A stretch of DNA of 64,000 nt from an uncultured Bacillota bacterium (GCA_949289845.1 CASEPN010000001.1:464316-528315); one strand, 5' to 3'. Positions 34,069 through 44,168 are shown, counted from the stretch's first letter. The notes: generated by a model from the letters alone, not told the origin. Program-made: numbers and translations.

Positions 34069-36360
34069 TTAGAGGAGAGCGGCGGCTCTCCAGGGGATCT
34101 GGGTGTCGCGGCTCTCAGAGCCGTCGACGGACTCCTCATGGACCGTGTCGTACTGGCCCTCGATGGTGATCCTCGTCTCGTAGTAGGTGACGATCTCGTC
34201 GAAGAAGGCGACGGCCCAGCCGCCTGCGATGACGGCGTCCTGGATCTCGATGTAGAGGGTCTTCCCGATGTGAGCGGAGAGATCGGCGACGTACTTGGTC
34301 ATCGTCGCGAGGCGGGAGCCGTTATATACGGAGGGATAGGCGACGCCACCATCGAAGAAGGCGTCGTTCCAGTAGGAGGCGACGACCTGGTTGGTCCCGG
34401 CGTCGCGGACGTTCACCCGCGCGGCGTTCCCGCCCATGCGGAAGCTGATCTGGCCGCTCCCGCCCAGGAGGAAGTCGGTGGAGCGGAGGGTGTAGCCGTC
34501 CCCCTCGACCCCGCAGGCCTTCCAGCCGTCGAAGTGGTACTCGCCTTCCTTGTTGTAGGGAACCTTCTCGGCCCACCAGACCTGGTCGGCGAGGACGGCG
34601 GCGTCGACGTTGACGTTACCGCTCGTGACGGTCCAGCCGGTGAGGTCGCCGGTCTCGAAGCCGCCGTTGACGATGGTGTTGCTGGGCTTCCAGTCGGGAT
34701 CGGAGACGACGAGCACCGTCCCGGTCGCCTTCTGCCCGTAGGCGTCCTCGGCGCTCACGGTGAAGACGTATTCCCCTTCCTCGAGCGTGACGGAGGAGTA
34801 GTCCTCGAAGGAGGCGGGCTCCCCGTCCTTCGTCACGGACTCGATCGCCAGCTTGATGGCGCTCGTCGCGGTGTAGTCGTCCTTGGCCACGAGGGAGCGG
34901 AGGAGGCTCGTCGCGTCGAAGGCGCCGGGGTTCCTCGTCACCTGGTAGGCGTGCTCGCCCTCGTGGACGAAGGTCGGGGCTTCCCCGGCGAGCGGGTAGC
35001 TGATGCCGCCGTTATAGGCGCTGACGTAGGCGGGCTGGGCGACGCTGTCCGGGCAGGTCTCGGCCCAGGCCCTGTCGGCGGCGATGCCCTCGACCACCTC
35101 CTGCTGGCTCAGGTTGATCTTGAAGTCATCCGCCTCGATGGCGCCGAAGGGGCCGGAGGGGGCGTTATCGACAATCGTGAAGTAGAGGGTCTCGCCGACG
35201 TGGTCGCTGAGGTCGACGTAGAAGCGGACGAGCCCCTCGGCGAGCGCCGGGTCGCTGAAGACGGGGTTCCCCTGGCGGAGGATCTCCTGGCCGGTGGTCC
35301 CGTCGTTCACCGCGATGTAGCAGCTTTCCTGGGCGGCGGCGCCGAGGAGGAAGGAGGCGTAGCTCTTCCCCTCGCCCTGGTCCTCGACGAGGAACTTCTC
35401 GCTCCGGAGGGTGCCGGTGAGGGTCTCGTTGTTGAAGGTGGTGAGGAACTTCTCGCCCTCGCCGAAGTAGTCGCGGGTCCCCCAGTACTTCCCGTCGCTA
35501 TCCCAGAGGAGGTCCTCCTCCGCCTGGCGGAAGGCGGTGCCAGAGACGGAGAGCCAGTAGGAGAGCCCATCCTCGAAGCCGCCGTTCCTAAGTTCCGTCA
35601 CCGGGGGATCCTGGTCGATCGGCTCCTGCTGGAGGAGGGCGAGCTGGTCCTCCCTCTCCTGGAGGGCGTCGGCCATCTCCTGGCTGTTCTGGATGGTGCG
35701 GATGCCGTCGAGGTTGACGAAGGCGTAGTCCTCGTAGCGCGTCCCCCTGGCGTTATCTGTGACCCGGACGACGATCTCCTCGCCCAGGTGCTCGCGGAGG
35801 TCGACGACGTTGACGATCATGCTGGAGAGGACGCCGACGCCGTCGAAGTCGTCGTTGGTGAGCCTCGTGAGGGACTCCTCGCCCCCGTTCTTCTTGAAGG
35901 AGAGCGGGCTCTTGTATTCCGCGTCGGAGGCGAGGAAGAACTCGATGTAGAGGTTCTCCTTGTCCTTCATCGCGCCGATCCGGAGCTCGAGCATGCCGAT
36001 GCCGGAGAGCTCGAAGGGGTCCGAGGTCATGGTCCCGGTGAAGCTCGCGAGGGTTTCTGTGGCGCCCGCGTAGTGGTGGTCGCCGTCCCGGACGACGGCC
36101 TGGCCGTCTTGGAAAACCGTGGCATCGACGACGTCCCCTTCGTCGAAGGCGGTGCCGCTCGTGTTCCAGCCGGCGAGGCCCTCCTCGAAGGAGCCGTTCT
36201 TGATTTCCTTGGGAGTCTCGGCGACAGGCTCGCTCCCGGAGATGGGGGGATCGCTCTCGCTTCCTCCCGTGGACGTGGTGCCCTTCTGGTCGCAGCCGGC
36301 GAGGACGAGGGTCCCCGCGGATAGCGCCATGAGGATCGTTAGGATGGACTTTCCTTTCAT
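34069..36360 (-). CDS. lipoprotein with three carbohydrate-binding-like modules
   Basis: The 763-residue protein has a signal sequence with lipobox VLAGC. Three repeated modules each begin with a motif of the NGSFEEGLAGW type (near residues 55, 250 and 565) and end with a DLS-H-GETLYF-I-D type strand. A region resembling an Ig-like or cadherin-like domain lies between modules 2 and 3. The same module type is fused to the GH32 lipoprotein in this operon. It likely captures fructan chains on the cell surface. Confidence 0.8.
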   Translation of the reverse strand: MKGKSILTILMALSAGTLVLAGCDQKGTTSTGGSESDPPISGSEPVAETPKEIKNGSFEEGLAGWNTSGTAFDEGDVVDATVFQDGQAVVRDGDHHYAGATETLASFTGTMTSDPFELSGIGMLELRIGAMKDKENLYIEFFLASDAEYKSPLSFKKNGGEESLTRLTNDDFDGVGVLSSMIVNVVDLREHLGEEIVVRVTDNARGTRYEDYAFVNLDGIRTIQNSQEMADALQEREDQLALLQQEPIDQDPPVTELRNGGFEDGLSYWLSVSGTAFRQAEEDLLWDSDGKYWGTRDYFGEGEKFLTTFNNETLTGTLRSEKFLVEDQGEGKSYASFLLGAAAQESCYIAVNDGTTGQEILRQGNPVFSDPALAEGLVRFYVDLSDHVGETLYFTIVDNAPSGPFGAIEADDFKINLSQQEVVEGIAADRAWAETCPDSVAQPAYVSAYNGGISYPLAGEAPTFVHEGEHAYQVTRNPGAFDATSLLRSLVAKDDYTATSAIKLAIESVTKDGEPASFEDYSSVTLEEGEYVFTVSAEDAYGQKATGTVLVVSDPDWKPSNTIVNGGFETGDLTGWTVTSGNVNVDAAVLADQVWWAEKVPYNKEGEYHFDGWKACGVEGDGYTLRSTDFLLGGSGQISFRMGGNAARVNVRDAGTNQVVASYWNDAFFDGGVAYPSVYNGSRLATMTKYVADLSAHIGKTLYIEIQDAVIAGGWAVAFFDEIVTYYETRITIEGQYDTVHEESVDGSESRDTQIPWRAAALL

Positions 36361-36372
36361 GGTTACCTCCTT

Positions 36373-37785
36373 TTAGAAAATGTCCGTGTCGATGTCGCTG
36401 ATGGAGAAGGCGCCCTGGAGGCGGAACTCGAGGGTCCCCTCCTTGGGCGGGTAGTAGAGGAGGGAGAAGCTGTGCCTCCCCCCGTTGACGAGGATGTCGG
36501 CGGCGGTGCCGTCGAGGAAGATGTCGAAGGAGACGGACTCCATCCCCTCCGGGAGGAGGAGATGGCGCGAGACGCTGGAGCTATGGTCGACCTCGACGAT
36601 GCTCTCCTCCATCCCGAGGCGGGAGACGAGGAGCTCCCCTTCCTCCTGGAGGAAGCGGATCTCGATCCCGTGCCCCTTCCCGGAGAGGAGGCGGAGGACC
36701 GTGTCCTTCCCGGGCCTTATGGAGAAGCGGTGGCGCCGGTAGTTCCCGTCCATCTCGGGGAGGTGGAACTCCCCTTCCCCGGAAAAGCCGGGGAGGTGGA
36801 CGCGGGAGCGGGCGAGCCTTTCCAGTTCCCCGGGGAACCTCTGGATCAGCTTCCCTTCCAGGAGGGAGAGCTCGCGGACGGCGGTGAAGCAGCCGGCGTA
36901 GCCGTCCTTCTCGCTCGGATAGTTCCTGTCCCACATCCCCTCCCATGAGACGGCGAGGGTCCTTTCCCCGTCCCTCAGGGTCTGGAAGGCGTAGCAGTCG
37001 AAGCCCTGGTCGACCTCGTCCCACTCGCCCTCGGGGAGGAAGGTCCCTTCCTCGAGGTCGAGCGTCCCGGGGACGTAGCGGTTGGAGTGGACGTTCTGCC
37101 ACTTCCTCCTGTCCCCTTCCTTCCAGTACTGGACGGAGTGGATGAGGATTCCCTTATTTCCCTCCCCGGGGAGGAAATGGAAGTCGGGGCACTCGATCAT
37201 CCCGCCGGAGGGGTTATGGAGGCGGTAGATCTCGCTTTTGAAGGAGAAGGCGGAGGGATCCTTCCCCTCGAAGAGGAGGATCGCCGAGTCCCCGTCCTTC
37301 CTTTTGGCGGCGAGGAGGAGGTAGACCTTCCCCTCATGGAGGATGGCCTTGGGGTCGCGGAAGTCGTTGACGAGGTAGTCCGGGGGGAGCTCCTCCTCTC
37401 CGATGAGGGGATTAAGGGGGTCCTTTTCGAAATGGATCCCGTCCGAGGAGACGGCGTGGCACTGCCTCTGGGCCCCTTCGGACGCCCCGGTGTAGTAGAG
37501 GTGCATCTTCCCGTCGAGGAAGATGGCGCTTCCGGAGAAGCAGCCGAGCGGGAGCTCGTAGGGCTCCTCCGGGAGGAGGGCGTCACCGAGGTAGTCCCAA
37601 TGGAAGAGATCCTCCGAGACGTAGTGGGCCCAGCGGATCCTGCCGAAGGAGCAGGAAAGGGGGTTGCTCTGCCCGAAAAGGTGGTACTTCCCGAAGGCCT
37701 TGAGGAAGCCGTTCGGGTCGTTCATCCAGCCCTCGTGGGCGACGAGATGGAGGCGGGGGCGCGGGTAATAGGTTTCCTTTTTCAT
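36373..37785 (-). CDS. GH32 beta-fructofuranosidase, cytoplasmic
   Basis: The 470-residue enzyme lacks a signal peptide. All three GH32 catalytic sites are present: the nucleophile in WMNDPNG (residues 20-26), the stabiliser in FRDPK and the acid/base in ECPDF. A C-terminal beta-sandwich follows. It would cut imported sucrose or fructo-oligosaccharides to free fructose for the PfkB kinase. The start overlaps the next enzyme's stop (ATGA). Confidence 0.93.
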   Translation of the reverse strand: MKKETYYPRPRLHLVAHEGWMNDPNGFLKAFGKYHLFGQSNPLSCSFGRIRWAHYVSEDLFHWDYLGDALLPEEPYELPLGCFSGSAIFLDGKMHLYYTGASEGAQRQCHAVSSDGIHFEKDPLNPLIGEEELPPDYLVNDFRDPKAILHEGKVYLLLAAKRKDGDSAILLFEGKDPSAFSFKSEIYRLHNPSGGMIECPDFHFLPGEGNKGILIHSVQYWKEGDRRKWQNVHSNRYVPGTLDLEEGTFLPEGEWDEVDQGFDCYAFQTLRDGERTLAVSWEGMWDRNYPSEKDGYAGCFTAVRELSLLEGKLIQRFPGELERLARSRVHLPGFSGEGEFHLPEMDGNYRRHRFSIRPGKDTVLRLLSGKGHGIEIRFLQEEGELLVSRLGMEESIVEVDHSSSVSRHLLLPEGMESVSFDIFLDGTAADILVNGGRHSFSLLYYPPKEGTLEFRLQGAFSISDIDTDIF

Positions 37786-39881
37786 ACGAGGATGTCGCTT
37801 TTCTCATACTCGAGGAGGGTGCTCTTCCCTCCTTCGCTATAGAAGGAGATGCCCTCGCTCGTCTCCTTGGGGTAGACGAGGCCGGTCATGGTGTAGCGCC
37901 CCCCGTTCACGAACACCTCGAGGGAGCTGACGTCGAGGAAGCACTCGAGCTCGATGACCCCCTCCTCGTCGGGCTCGACGGGGCAGTAGCGGATCCCCTC
38001 GGGGGCGTCCCCGTCGGCCTCGCTGATATGGAGGCCGCTCTCGCGGCGGTCCATCACGAGCGCGCCCAGCGCCTTGTCGTAGTAGAGGAGGGTCCTTTCG
38101 CCCTCGCCCTCGAAGAGACGGAAGCCCGCGCGCCCGTGGGAGGGAAGCTCCGAGACGTCGATCCGGGCCTTGAAGGAGAGGCAGTTCCCCGGGGTCCCGA
38201 GGTCCTGGGAGGCGTCATCGAGGACGAGGTCCTCGACAAGGGCCGCTTCCCCGAAATAGCCGTAGATCTCGGAGATGGGATGCTGGTAGAGGATCCCGTC
38301 CCGGAGCTCGAGCTCCCGGGGGAGGGTCGCCTCGCCGCACCAGCCGTAGGCGCTCGTGGGCATGCCCCGGGACCAGTGGTTCATCCAGGCGAGGAGGATG
38401 TTCCTCCCTTCGTGCTGGACGACCTGGGTCGCGTAGAAGTCGAAGCCCTTGTCGAGCTCCTCCCAGCGCTCCTCGGAAGAGTCCCTCTGGAATTTCCCTG
38501 TGCCAAGGTCGAGCGTCCCGACCTCGTAGGCGACGGAGTGGACGTTCTGGTAGCTCATGGGGTCCTGGTCCCGCACTCCCTGGGGGGAGGCGATGATCGC
38601 GGCCTTCTCGCCGAAGAAGGCGACGTTGGGGCACTCGAACATCCCGTTCCCGGTGAAGGGGCTCGAGAGGGCGACCCCGACGCCCTTCCAGTCAAGGAAG
38701 TCCTCGGACTCGTAGAGGAGGATCTGGCTTCCCGTGCCCTCGAGCTTCCCGCCGACGAGGGCGTAGTACTTCCCGTCCTTCTCGAAGACGTAGGGGTCGC
38801 GGAAGTCCGTGACGCGGGAGCCGTAGGACATGCCGCTGGTGATGACGGGGTTCCGGCTCGTCTTGGCGAAGGTCCGGCCCCCGTCGTAGGAGGTGGCGAC
38901 CGCCTGCTCCTGCCGGTTCCCCTCCCCGACGGAGGTGTAGAGGAGGCGCATGGTGCTTCCCACCATCGCCGCGCCCCCGGAGAAGCAGCCGTTCCTGTCG
39001 TAGGAGGAGTCCGGAGTGATGGCGATCCCCTCATCCTCCCAGTGGATGAGGTCCTTGCTCGTCTGGTGGCCCCAGGACATGTTGCCCCAGGTGGCAGCGT
39101 AGGGGTTGGCCTGGTAGAAGAGATGGAACTTCTCCCCGTCGAAGAGGAAGCCGTTCGGGTCGTTCATCCAGCCATAGGAAGGCATGAGGTGGTACTTGTG
39201 GCGGTAGAGATCCGGGACCGTCCCCTTCATCGCCTCCTGGAAGAGGTTGGCGTCCCCGATGGGCGTCCCGTCCATGAGAGGCAGCTCCTCCCCGAGGCGG
39301 ATGTCGTCGACGAGGAGGTGGTTCCAGCCGTCCCTCCCCGCGTCGGCGTCCACGATCTTGAGCCGCACCATCTCCCCGGCATGCGCGGAAAGGTCGATGG
39401 CCTGGCGGTAGAGCCTGTCGGTGGGCATCGGCGAGTAGAAGAGGTCGTTCCCCTTCTTCAGGAGGGAGTTCCCCTCCTCGTCGAGGATCTCGACGTAGCA
39501 AAGGGAAGGGTCCTTCCCTCCCCCGAGGAGGAGGGTGAGGCGGGGCGAGGTCACCTCGAAGAGGGGCGAGAGGAGGGTGCCCGTGGCCCCGTCGCCGTTC
39601 GCGACGAAGCCGTCGAGGTAGAAGTCCCCCTCGATGTGGCGGAGCGTCCTGTCCCCGGGGCTGTCGGTCTGGATGGCGGTGGCAGGGAAGGCATCCCCTT
39701 CCGCAACCCAGCCGGCGAGGTTCCCGTACTCGAAGCCCGCGTTCTCGAAGGCGAGGGCGTCCCCCGCGGGGGCGGGGGGCTCGCTTCCGGAAGAGGAGGA
39801 GGAAAGGGAGCCTTCCCCTCCCCCGCAGGAGGGAAGGAGGAGGGCGAGGGAAAGGAGGAGCGCCCCCCTTCGGGAATTCAT
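37782..39881 (-). CDS. surface lipoprotein GH32 fructanase with N-terminal binding module
   Basis: The 699-residue protein begins with a lipobox (LLLPSC) and a Ser-rich linker, then one binding module (NAGFEYGNLAGW, about residues 45-200) and a GH32 domain with WMNDPNG, DFRDP and ECPN intact. It should act on extracellular fructan such as inulin or levan as an exo- or endo-fructanase. It shares one base with the upstream GH32 gene stop (TGATG), so translation is coupled. Confidence 0.93.
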   Translation of the reverse strand: MNSRRGALLLSLALLLPSCGGGEGSLSSSSSGSEPPAPAGDALAFENAGFEYGNLAGWVAEGDAFPATAIQTDSPGDRTLRHIEGDFYLDGFVANGDGATGTLLSPLFEVTSPRLTLLLGGGKDPSLCYVEILDEEGNSLLKKGNDLFYSPMPTDRLYRQAIDLSAHAGEMVRLKIVDADAGRDGWNHLLVDDIRLGEELPLMDGTPIGDANLFQEAMKGTVPDLYRHKYHLMPSYGWMNDPNGFLFDGEKFHLFYQANPYAATWGNMSWGHQTSKDLIHWEDEGIAITPDSSYDRNGCFSGGAAMVGSTMRLLYTSVGEGNRQEQAVATSYDGGRTFAKTSRNPVITSGMSYGSRVTDFRDPYVFEKDGKYYALVGGKLEGTGSQILLYESEDFLDWKGVGVALSSPFTGNGMFECPNVAFFGEKAAIIASPQGVRDQDPMSYQNVHSVAYEVGTLDLGTGKFQRDSSEERWEELDKGFDFYATQVVQHEGRNILLAWMNHWSRGMPTSAYGWCGEATLPRELELRDGILYQHPISEIYGYFGEAALVEDLVLDDASQDLGTPGNCLSFKARIDVSELPSHGRAGFRLFEGEGERTLLYYDKALGALVMDRRESGLHISEADGDAPEGIRYCPVEPDEEGVIELECFLDVSSLEVFVNGGRYTMTGLVYPKETSEGISFYSEGGKSTLLEYEKSDILV

Positions 39882-42307
39882 CAGCGCACCTCCCAGGGAA
39901 GAGGCGCGATCCTCTCGATGAGGATCTTGTCGATGGTCATAGCTCCCGAAGAGCTGATCTCAAGGCGCCCGGCGCCCTTCTCGCCCGGGTAGCTCCGGGC
40001 GCTGATGGTCTTCTCCTCGTTGAAGAGGGCCTCGACCATCGAGCGGTCGACGAAGAGGTCGAGGGCGAGGGAGCCGAGGGAGGAGACTTCGCCGCTAGAA
40101 AGCCCGGCGGCGCTCGTCTGGCCGTTCCCGCGGTTCATGTTCGTGTCGATCGAGACGGTCCTCGAGGAAGGATCGGCCCGGAGGATGGTCGCCTCCTCGC
40201 CGGAATCGCTCATGCGAAGGCGGAGCTCGAAGGGCTCCTGGAGGGAGCTGATCTCAAGGCGGAGGCGGTACATGTCCTCGTCGAAGGCGGAAAGGGCCTC
40301 GTTCACCGCGGTCGCGGTCGCCCCTTCCATCTCGTAGATGGTCTCGCCGGCCAGGTTCCCCCAGTCCCCGGCGAAGCGGATCCCGAGGTCCTGGCGGGCG
40401 CTGTCGTAGTAGAGGGAGCGCACGAGCCCGACGTTATGGGACCAGCCGGAGCTGGCGAGCTTCGAGGCGTCCCGCTGGGACTGCATGATCGAGAAGATGA
40501 GGGCCTCCCCTTCCTCGTTGACCATCATCGAGGGTCCGGTGAAGACGTTCCGCCCGTAGTCCATCCTCTTGGGGTCGGGATGGTCGGGGAGGAAGCGGCA
40601 GTTTCCCTTGTCGAAGGTCCCGGTCCAGTAGATGACGTTGTTGTCGGCGGTCGAGGCCGGGGCGGGCGAGATGAGGAAGATGAACTTCCCCGAGGGGTTC
40701 CCGTTCTCGTCGGGGAGCGGCTGGAGGCAAGGAAGCTCCCAGCTCGTCCCGAAGCGGGCGTCGTTGTTCAGGTAGTCGAAGACGTGGCCCTTGTACTCCC
40801 AGTCGTAGAGGTAGTCTTCCTTGCTGGCGTTCGTGTGGTAGATGAGGGCGGTGCCCCGGGAGCTGCCCTCGTCCCCCGAGCAGATCACGAGGTAGTAGTC
40901 GTCCCCGTCCTGGTAGACGTTGGCGTCCCGGAACTCGCCTCCGCGGCCCTGGCCCGGGAGCTGCTCGATCGCGAGGCGGTCAGAAAGCTCCCACTCGGTC
41001 AGGTAGGGGTCGGAGAGGTCCTTGGGGAAGGCGATGCCGACGTTCTGGTTGCTCACCATCCCGGGATGGGCGTAGTCCCCGGCGGTCACGAGGAGCGCGG
41101 GCGTCCCGTCCTTCGCGATGAGGGAGCCTCCGCTCCAGAGCCCGTCGGGGGCGACGGTGCCCTTCTCAGGCTGGAGGGCCTCCTTATGGTTGGTCCAGGT
41201 GACGAGGTCGGGCGAGGTCATGTGGCCCCAGTTGATGCCCTGGGCCCCGTTGAAGTAGGGCCCGTTCGGGTTGCTCTGGTAGAAGAGGTGGTAGAGCCCG
41301 TTGTAGTAGAAGGGCGCGTGCGGCTCGTTCATCCAGTGCTCAAGGGGTCCGGCGTGGAACTGCGGGCGCTCGAGGTCGTCTTGAAGGGAATTCTCGAGGT
41401 AGACGTCCTCGAGGGGGAGCTCCTTCCTCTCCCCGTCCACGAGGCCCGCCTGGTAGAGGGAGCGGATCTCCTGGGCGCTGAGGGAGTCGCTCGTAAGGAC
41501 GAGCTCGTCCATGAGCCCGGAGTGGACGCCCTTCATGCAGTTGGCGTCCGTGCTCGTCACGGAGTTCCTCCCGATGTAGAAGTCGCTGTCCTGGATCGTC
41601 TGGAGGATCGCTCCTTCGGGAAGGGTCATCGTCCCGACGGAAAGGCCGTTCAGGTAGAGGGACATCGTCCCTTCCGTCCCGTCGAAGGTGGCGGCGACGT
41701 GGTTCCATTCGTATTGGACCAGGGGATCGAAGTCGTCCCAGAGCTCGTACCATCCCTTGTCGGTCCCGATCGCGAAGCAAAGCTTCCCTTCCCTGGCGTA
41801 GCCGAGGGTGTAGCCGTAGGAAAGGCTTCCGGAGCGGAAGTACTGGGAGACGATGCCCTGGAGCGTGTCGACGTTCTTGTCGTTGGCGCCCGTGTAGTTG
41901 TAGGTCCTGGGCGCGATCCAGCAGGAGATGGAGAAACCCGTCCCCGAGTAGGCGAACTCGTAGCCCGACTTCGTCCCGTAGGTGCTGTAGCCGTCGAAGA
42001 GCATCGCCTCCCCGCGGATCCCCTCGCGGAAGGAGACGTGGCGGGCGCTAGGAAGGGTCTCGGAGCTCTCGCCCCGGTAGGAGCAGTGGATGTCCCCGAC
42101 GTTCCCCGTTTCCTCGAGGATGTCCCCTTCCCCGTCCTCGTCGAAGGTGAAATGGGCGAGGACGTTGTCAAGCGTCGGGCCCGGGGCGGGCTCGGAGGAG
42201 GAGTCCCCTCCCTGGGAGCCCGTTCCCTCGCTCCCTGGGCCCGTGGGGCCGCAGGAGGAGAGGAGGGCGAGGGCGAGGAGGAGGGGGATGGTCTTTTTGT
42301 TCTTCAT
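39881..42307 (-). CDS. surface lipoprotein GH32 with LamG-like domain and altered nucleophile motif
   Basis: The 808-residue protein has a lipobox (ALLSSC), a concanavalin/LamG-like domain (about residues 50-290) and a GH32 domain. The nucleophile motif, normally WMNDPNG, reads WMNEPHAP here; the stabiliser is EFRDAN and the acid/base region WELPCLQP. Glu at the nucleophile position defines a divergent GH32 subgroup whose activity may differ (levan- or inulin-specific). It follows the permease gene by 4 bp. Confidence 0.88.
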   Translation of the reverse strand: MKNKKTIPLLLALALLSSCGPTGPGSEGTGSQGGDSSSEPAPGPTLDNVLAHFTFDEDGEGDILEETGNVGDIHCSYRGESSETLPSARHVSFREGIRGEAMLFDGYSTYGTKSGYEFAYSGTGFSISCWIAPRTYNYTGANDKNVDTLQGIVSQYFRSGSLSYGYTLGYAREGKLCFAIGTDKGWYELWDDFDPLVQYEWNHVAATFDGTEGTMSLYLNGLSVGTMTLPEGAILQTIQDSDFYIGRNSVTSTDANCMKGVHSGLMDELVLTSDSLSAQEIRSLYQAGLVDGERKELPLEDVYLENSLQDDLERPQFHAGPLEHWMNEPHAPFYYNGLYHLFYQSNPNGPYFNGAQGINWGHMTSPDLVTWTNHKEALQPEKGTVAPDGLWSGGSLIAKDGTPALLVTAGDYAHPGMVSNQNVGIAFPKDLSDPYLTEWELSDRLAIEQLPGQGRGGEFRDANVYQDGDDYYLVICSGDEGSSRGTALIYHTNASKEDYLYDWEYKGHVFDYLNNDARFGTSWELPCLQPLPDENGNPSGKFIFLISPAPASTADNNVIYWTGTFDKGNCRFLPDHPDPKRMDYGRNVFTGPSMMVNEEGEALIFSIMQSQRDASKLASSGWSHNVGLVRSLYYDSARQDLGIRFAGDWGNLAGETIYEMEGATATAVNEALSAFDEDMYRLRLEISSLQEPFELRLRMSDSGEEATILRADPSSRTVSIDTNMNRGNGQTSAAGLSSGEVSSLGSLALDLFVDRSMVEALFNEEKTISARSYPGEKGAGRLEISSSGAMTIDKILIERIAPLPWEVR

Positions 42308-42311
42308 ATCT

Positions 42312-43223
42312 CTACTTGAGCCCGGTGAAGCTCACTCCTTCGACGATGTACTTCTGGCAGAAGACGTAGACGAGGGCGATGGGGATGGTGCTGAAGGTCA
42401 GGGCGGCCATGACCATCCCGAGGTCGCGGGGGTTGGAGTTGTTGATGATCTGGAGGTAGTACTGGAGCGGGAAGTACTGCTCGTTCTGCATGATGAGCTG
42501 GGCGCTCAGGTACTCGTTCCACTGGCCCATGAAGGTGAAGATGCCGACGGTGGCGAAGATGGGGGCGCTGAGGGGCACGATCATGCGGAAGAAGACGCCG
42601 ACCCTGCTGCAGCCGTCGATCCTGGCCGCCTCCTCGATCTCGACGGGCATCGAGAGGAAGAACTGGCGGAACATGTAGGTGTACATGAGGGAGGCGAAGC
42701 CCGGGAGGAGGTAGCCCACGACGTTGAGGGGCTCGGTGAGGAGCCCGAGGTAGTAGAGGATGAGGTAGGTCGGGACGACCGAGGTCTCCACCGGGACGAT
42801 CATGAGGATGAGGATGACGGTGGTCATCGTCTTCCCGCCCGGGAAATGGAAGCGGGCGAGGGCATAGCCGGCGAGGCTGTTGATGAGGAGCACCATCGCG
42901 ATCGTCACCGAGCAGTAGATGATCGAGTTGAGGATCGAGCGGCCGAAGTTCTCGAACTGGTCGAAGAGCTTCGCGTAGCTGACGAACCACTCGGCGATAT
43001 TCCAGCTCGGCGGGAAGAAGGTGAGGATCGAGCCCATCTGGGCGAAGACGGTGTCGTTGTCCTTGAAGGAATTGCTCACCATCCAGATGACCGGGAAGAG
43101 GAAGAGGAAGGCGAGGAAGAGGCACCCGAGGAAGATGAGGGCCTTCTTGAGGACGAGCTTCCCCGAGGGAAGGCGGCGCTCCTTATGGAGGGGCGCGATG
43201 ACGTTCCAGTCCTGCTTTTCCAT
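42312..43223 (-). CDS. carbohydrate ABC importer permease (MalG/AraQ type)
   Basis: The 303-residue protein has six membrane segments and the cytoplasmic EAA loop EEAARIDGCSRVGVFFRMIV that contacts the ATPase. It pairs with the MalF-type permease encoded 2 bp upstream. Together with the binding protein it imports oligosaccharides, by context fructans. Confidence 0.93.
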   Translation of the reverse strand: MEKQDWNVIAPLHKERRLPSGKLVLKKALIFLGCLFLAFLFLFPVIWMVSNSFKDNDTVFAQMGSILTFFPPSWNIAEWFVSYAKLFDQFENFGRSILNSIIYCSVTIAMVLLINSLAGYALARFHFPGGKTMTTVILILMIVPVETSVVPTYLILYYLGLLTEPLNVVGYLLPGFASLMYTYMFRQFFLSMPVEIEEAARIDGCSRVGVFFRMIVPLSAPIFATVGIFTFMGQWNEYLSAQLIMQNEQYFPLQYYLQIINNSNPRDLGMVMAALTFSTIPIALVYVFCQKYIVEGVSFTGLK

Positions 43224-43225
43224 GC

Positions 43226-44161
43226 TTACTCCTGGTTGTCCCCTCCCATGACCTTCCGGAGGAGGAGGGAGACGGTGGCGATGAGGAAGGTGTAGACGAG
43301 GGCGACGGCCGAGCTATAGCCGAAGTTCCCGAACTCTTGCGCCTGGTTGTAGATGAAGTAGCTCATGGTCATGGTGGCGCCGTTGAGGCCTCCCGGGGTC
43401 ATGAGCATCGGCTGGACGCAGATGCGGAAGGCGCCGATGAGCATCGTGATGAAGACGAACACCATCGTCGGCTTGATGCCGGGGAGGGTGACGTTGAGGA
43501 ACTGGCGCCACTTGGAGGCGCGGTCGATCTCGGCGGCCTCGTACTGCTCCTTGGGGATGTTCTGGAGGGCGGAGAGGAGGATGAGCATCTGGTAGCCGGC
43601 CCCCTGCCAGGCGGAGACGAAGATGATGCAGGGCATCGCGGTGTTCGGGTTCTCCAGCCAGGCGACGGGGTTCGCCCCGATCGCGAGGAGGAGGGTGTTG
43701 ATGAGCCCCTCCCGCGTGTTGAGGAGGTTCATCCAGAGCATCGAGGTGACCGCGAGAGAGAGCATCACCGGGCAGAAGAAGGCCCAGCGGAGGATCTTGT
43801 TCCCGTGGATGACGTGCTTGAGGATGAGGGCGAGCCCGAGGGCGGTCCCGAACTGGAGCGGCATGACCCCGACGACGAAGTAGAGCGTGTTCCGGAGCGC
43901 TTCCCCGACGCGCGGGTCCTCGAAGACGCGGGCGATCGTGTCGAAGCCGACCCAGTCGAAGCGGTTGATCGTCATCATGTTCGCGTTGGTGAAGGCGAAG
44001 AGGATGGAGATCAGCATCGGGAGGAAGATGAAGACGAGCGCGAGGAGGAAGGCCGGGGCCATGAAGCCCCAGGCCGTCAAGGACTCGCGGATCTCGTACT
44101 CCTTCCCGAGGAACCGGAAGTGGCCGGGCCGCCGGCGATCGACGATGTTCTCGATCTGCAT
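43226..44161 (-). CDS. carbohydrate ABC importer permease (MalF/UgpA type)
   Basis: The 311-residue protein has six membrane segments and the EAA loop EAAEIDRASKWRQFLNVTLP. The start at 44161 (MQIENIVD) lies 7 bp after the binding-protein stop and gives the usual family length; the longer frame is discarded because it runs into the upstream gene. Confidence 0.92.
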   Translation of the reverse strand: MQIENIVDRRRPGHFRFLGKEYEIRESLTAWGFMAPAFLLALVFIFLPMLISILFAFTNANMMTINRFDWVGFDTIARVFEDPRVGEALRNTLYFVVGVMPLQFGTALGLALILKHVIHGNKILRWAFFCPVMLSLAVTSMLWMNLLNTREGLINTLLLAIGANPVAWLENPNTAMPCIIFVSAWQGAGYQMLILLSALQNIPKEQYEAAEIDRASKWRQFLNVTLPGIKPTMVFVFITMLIGAFRICVQPMLMTPGGLNGATMTMSYFIYNQAQEFGNFGYSSAVALVYTFLIATVSLLLRKVMGGDNQE

Positions 44162-44168
44162 GGCGGCC

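Noticed and set aside
31771..36324. Plus-strand open frame of 1517 codons
   Set aside because: It is antisense to the LacI-type, surface-protein and lipoprotein genes, has low-complexity composition and no motifs. Long antisense frames are expected in sequence this GC-rich.
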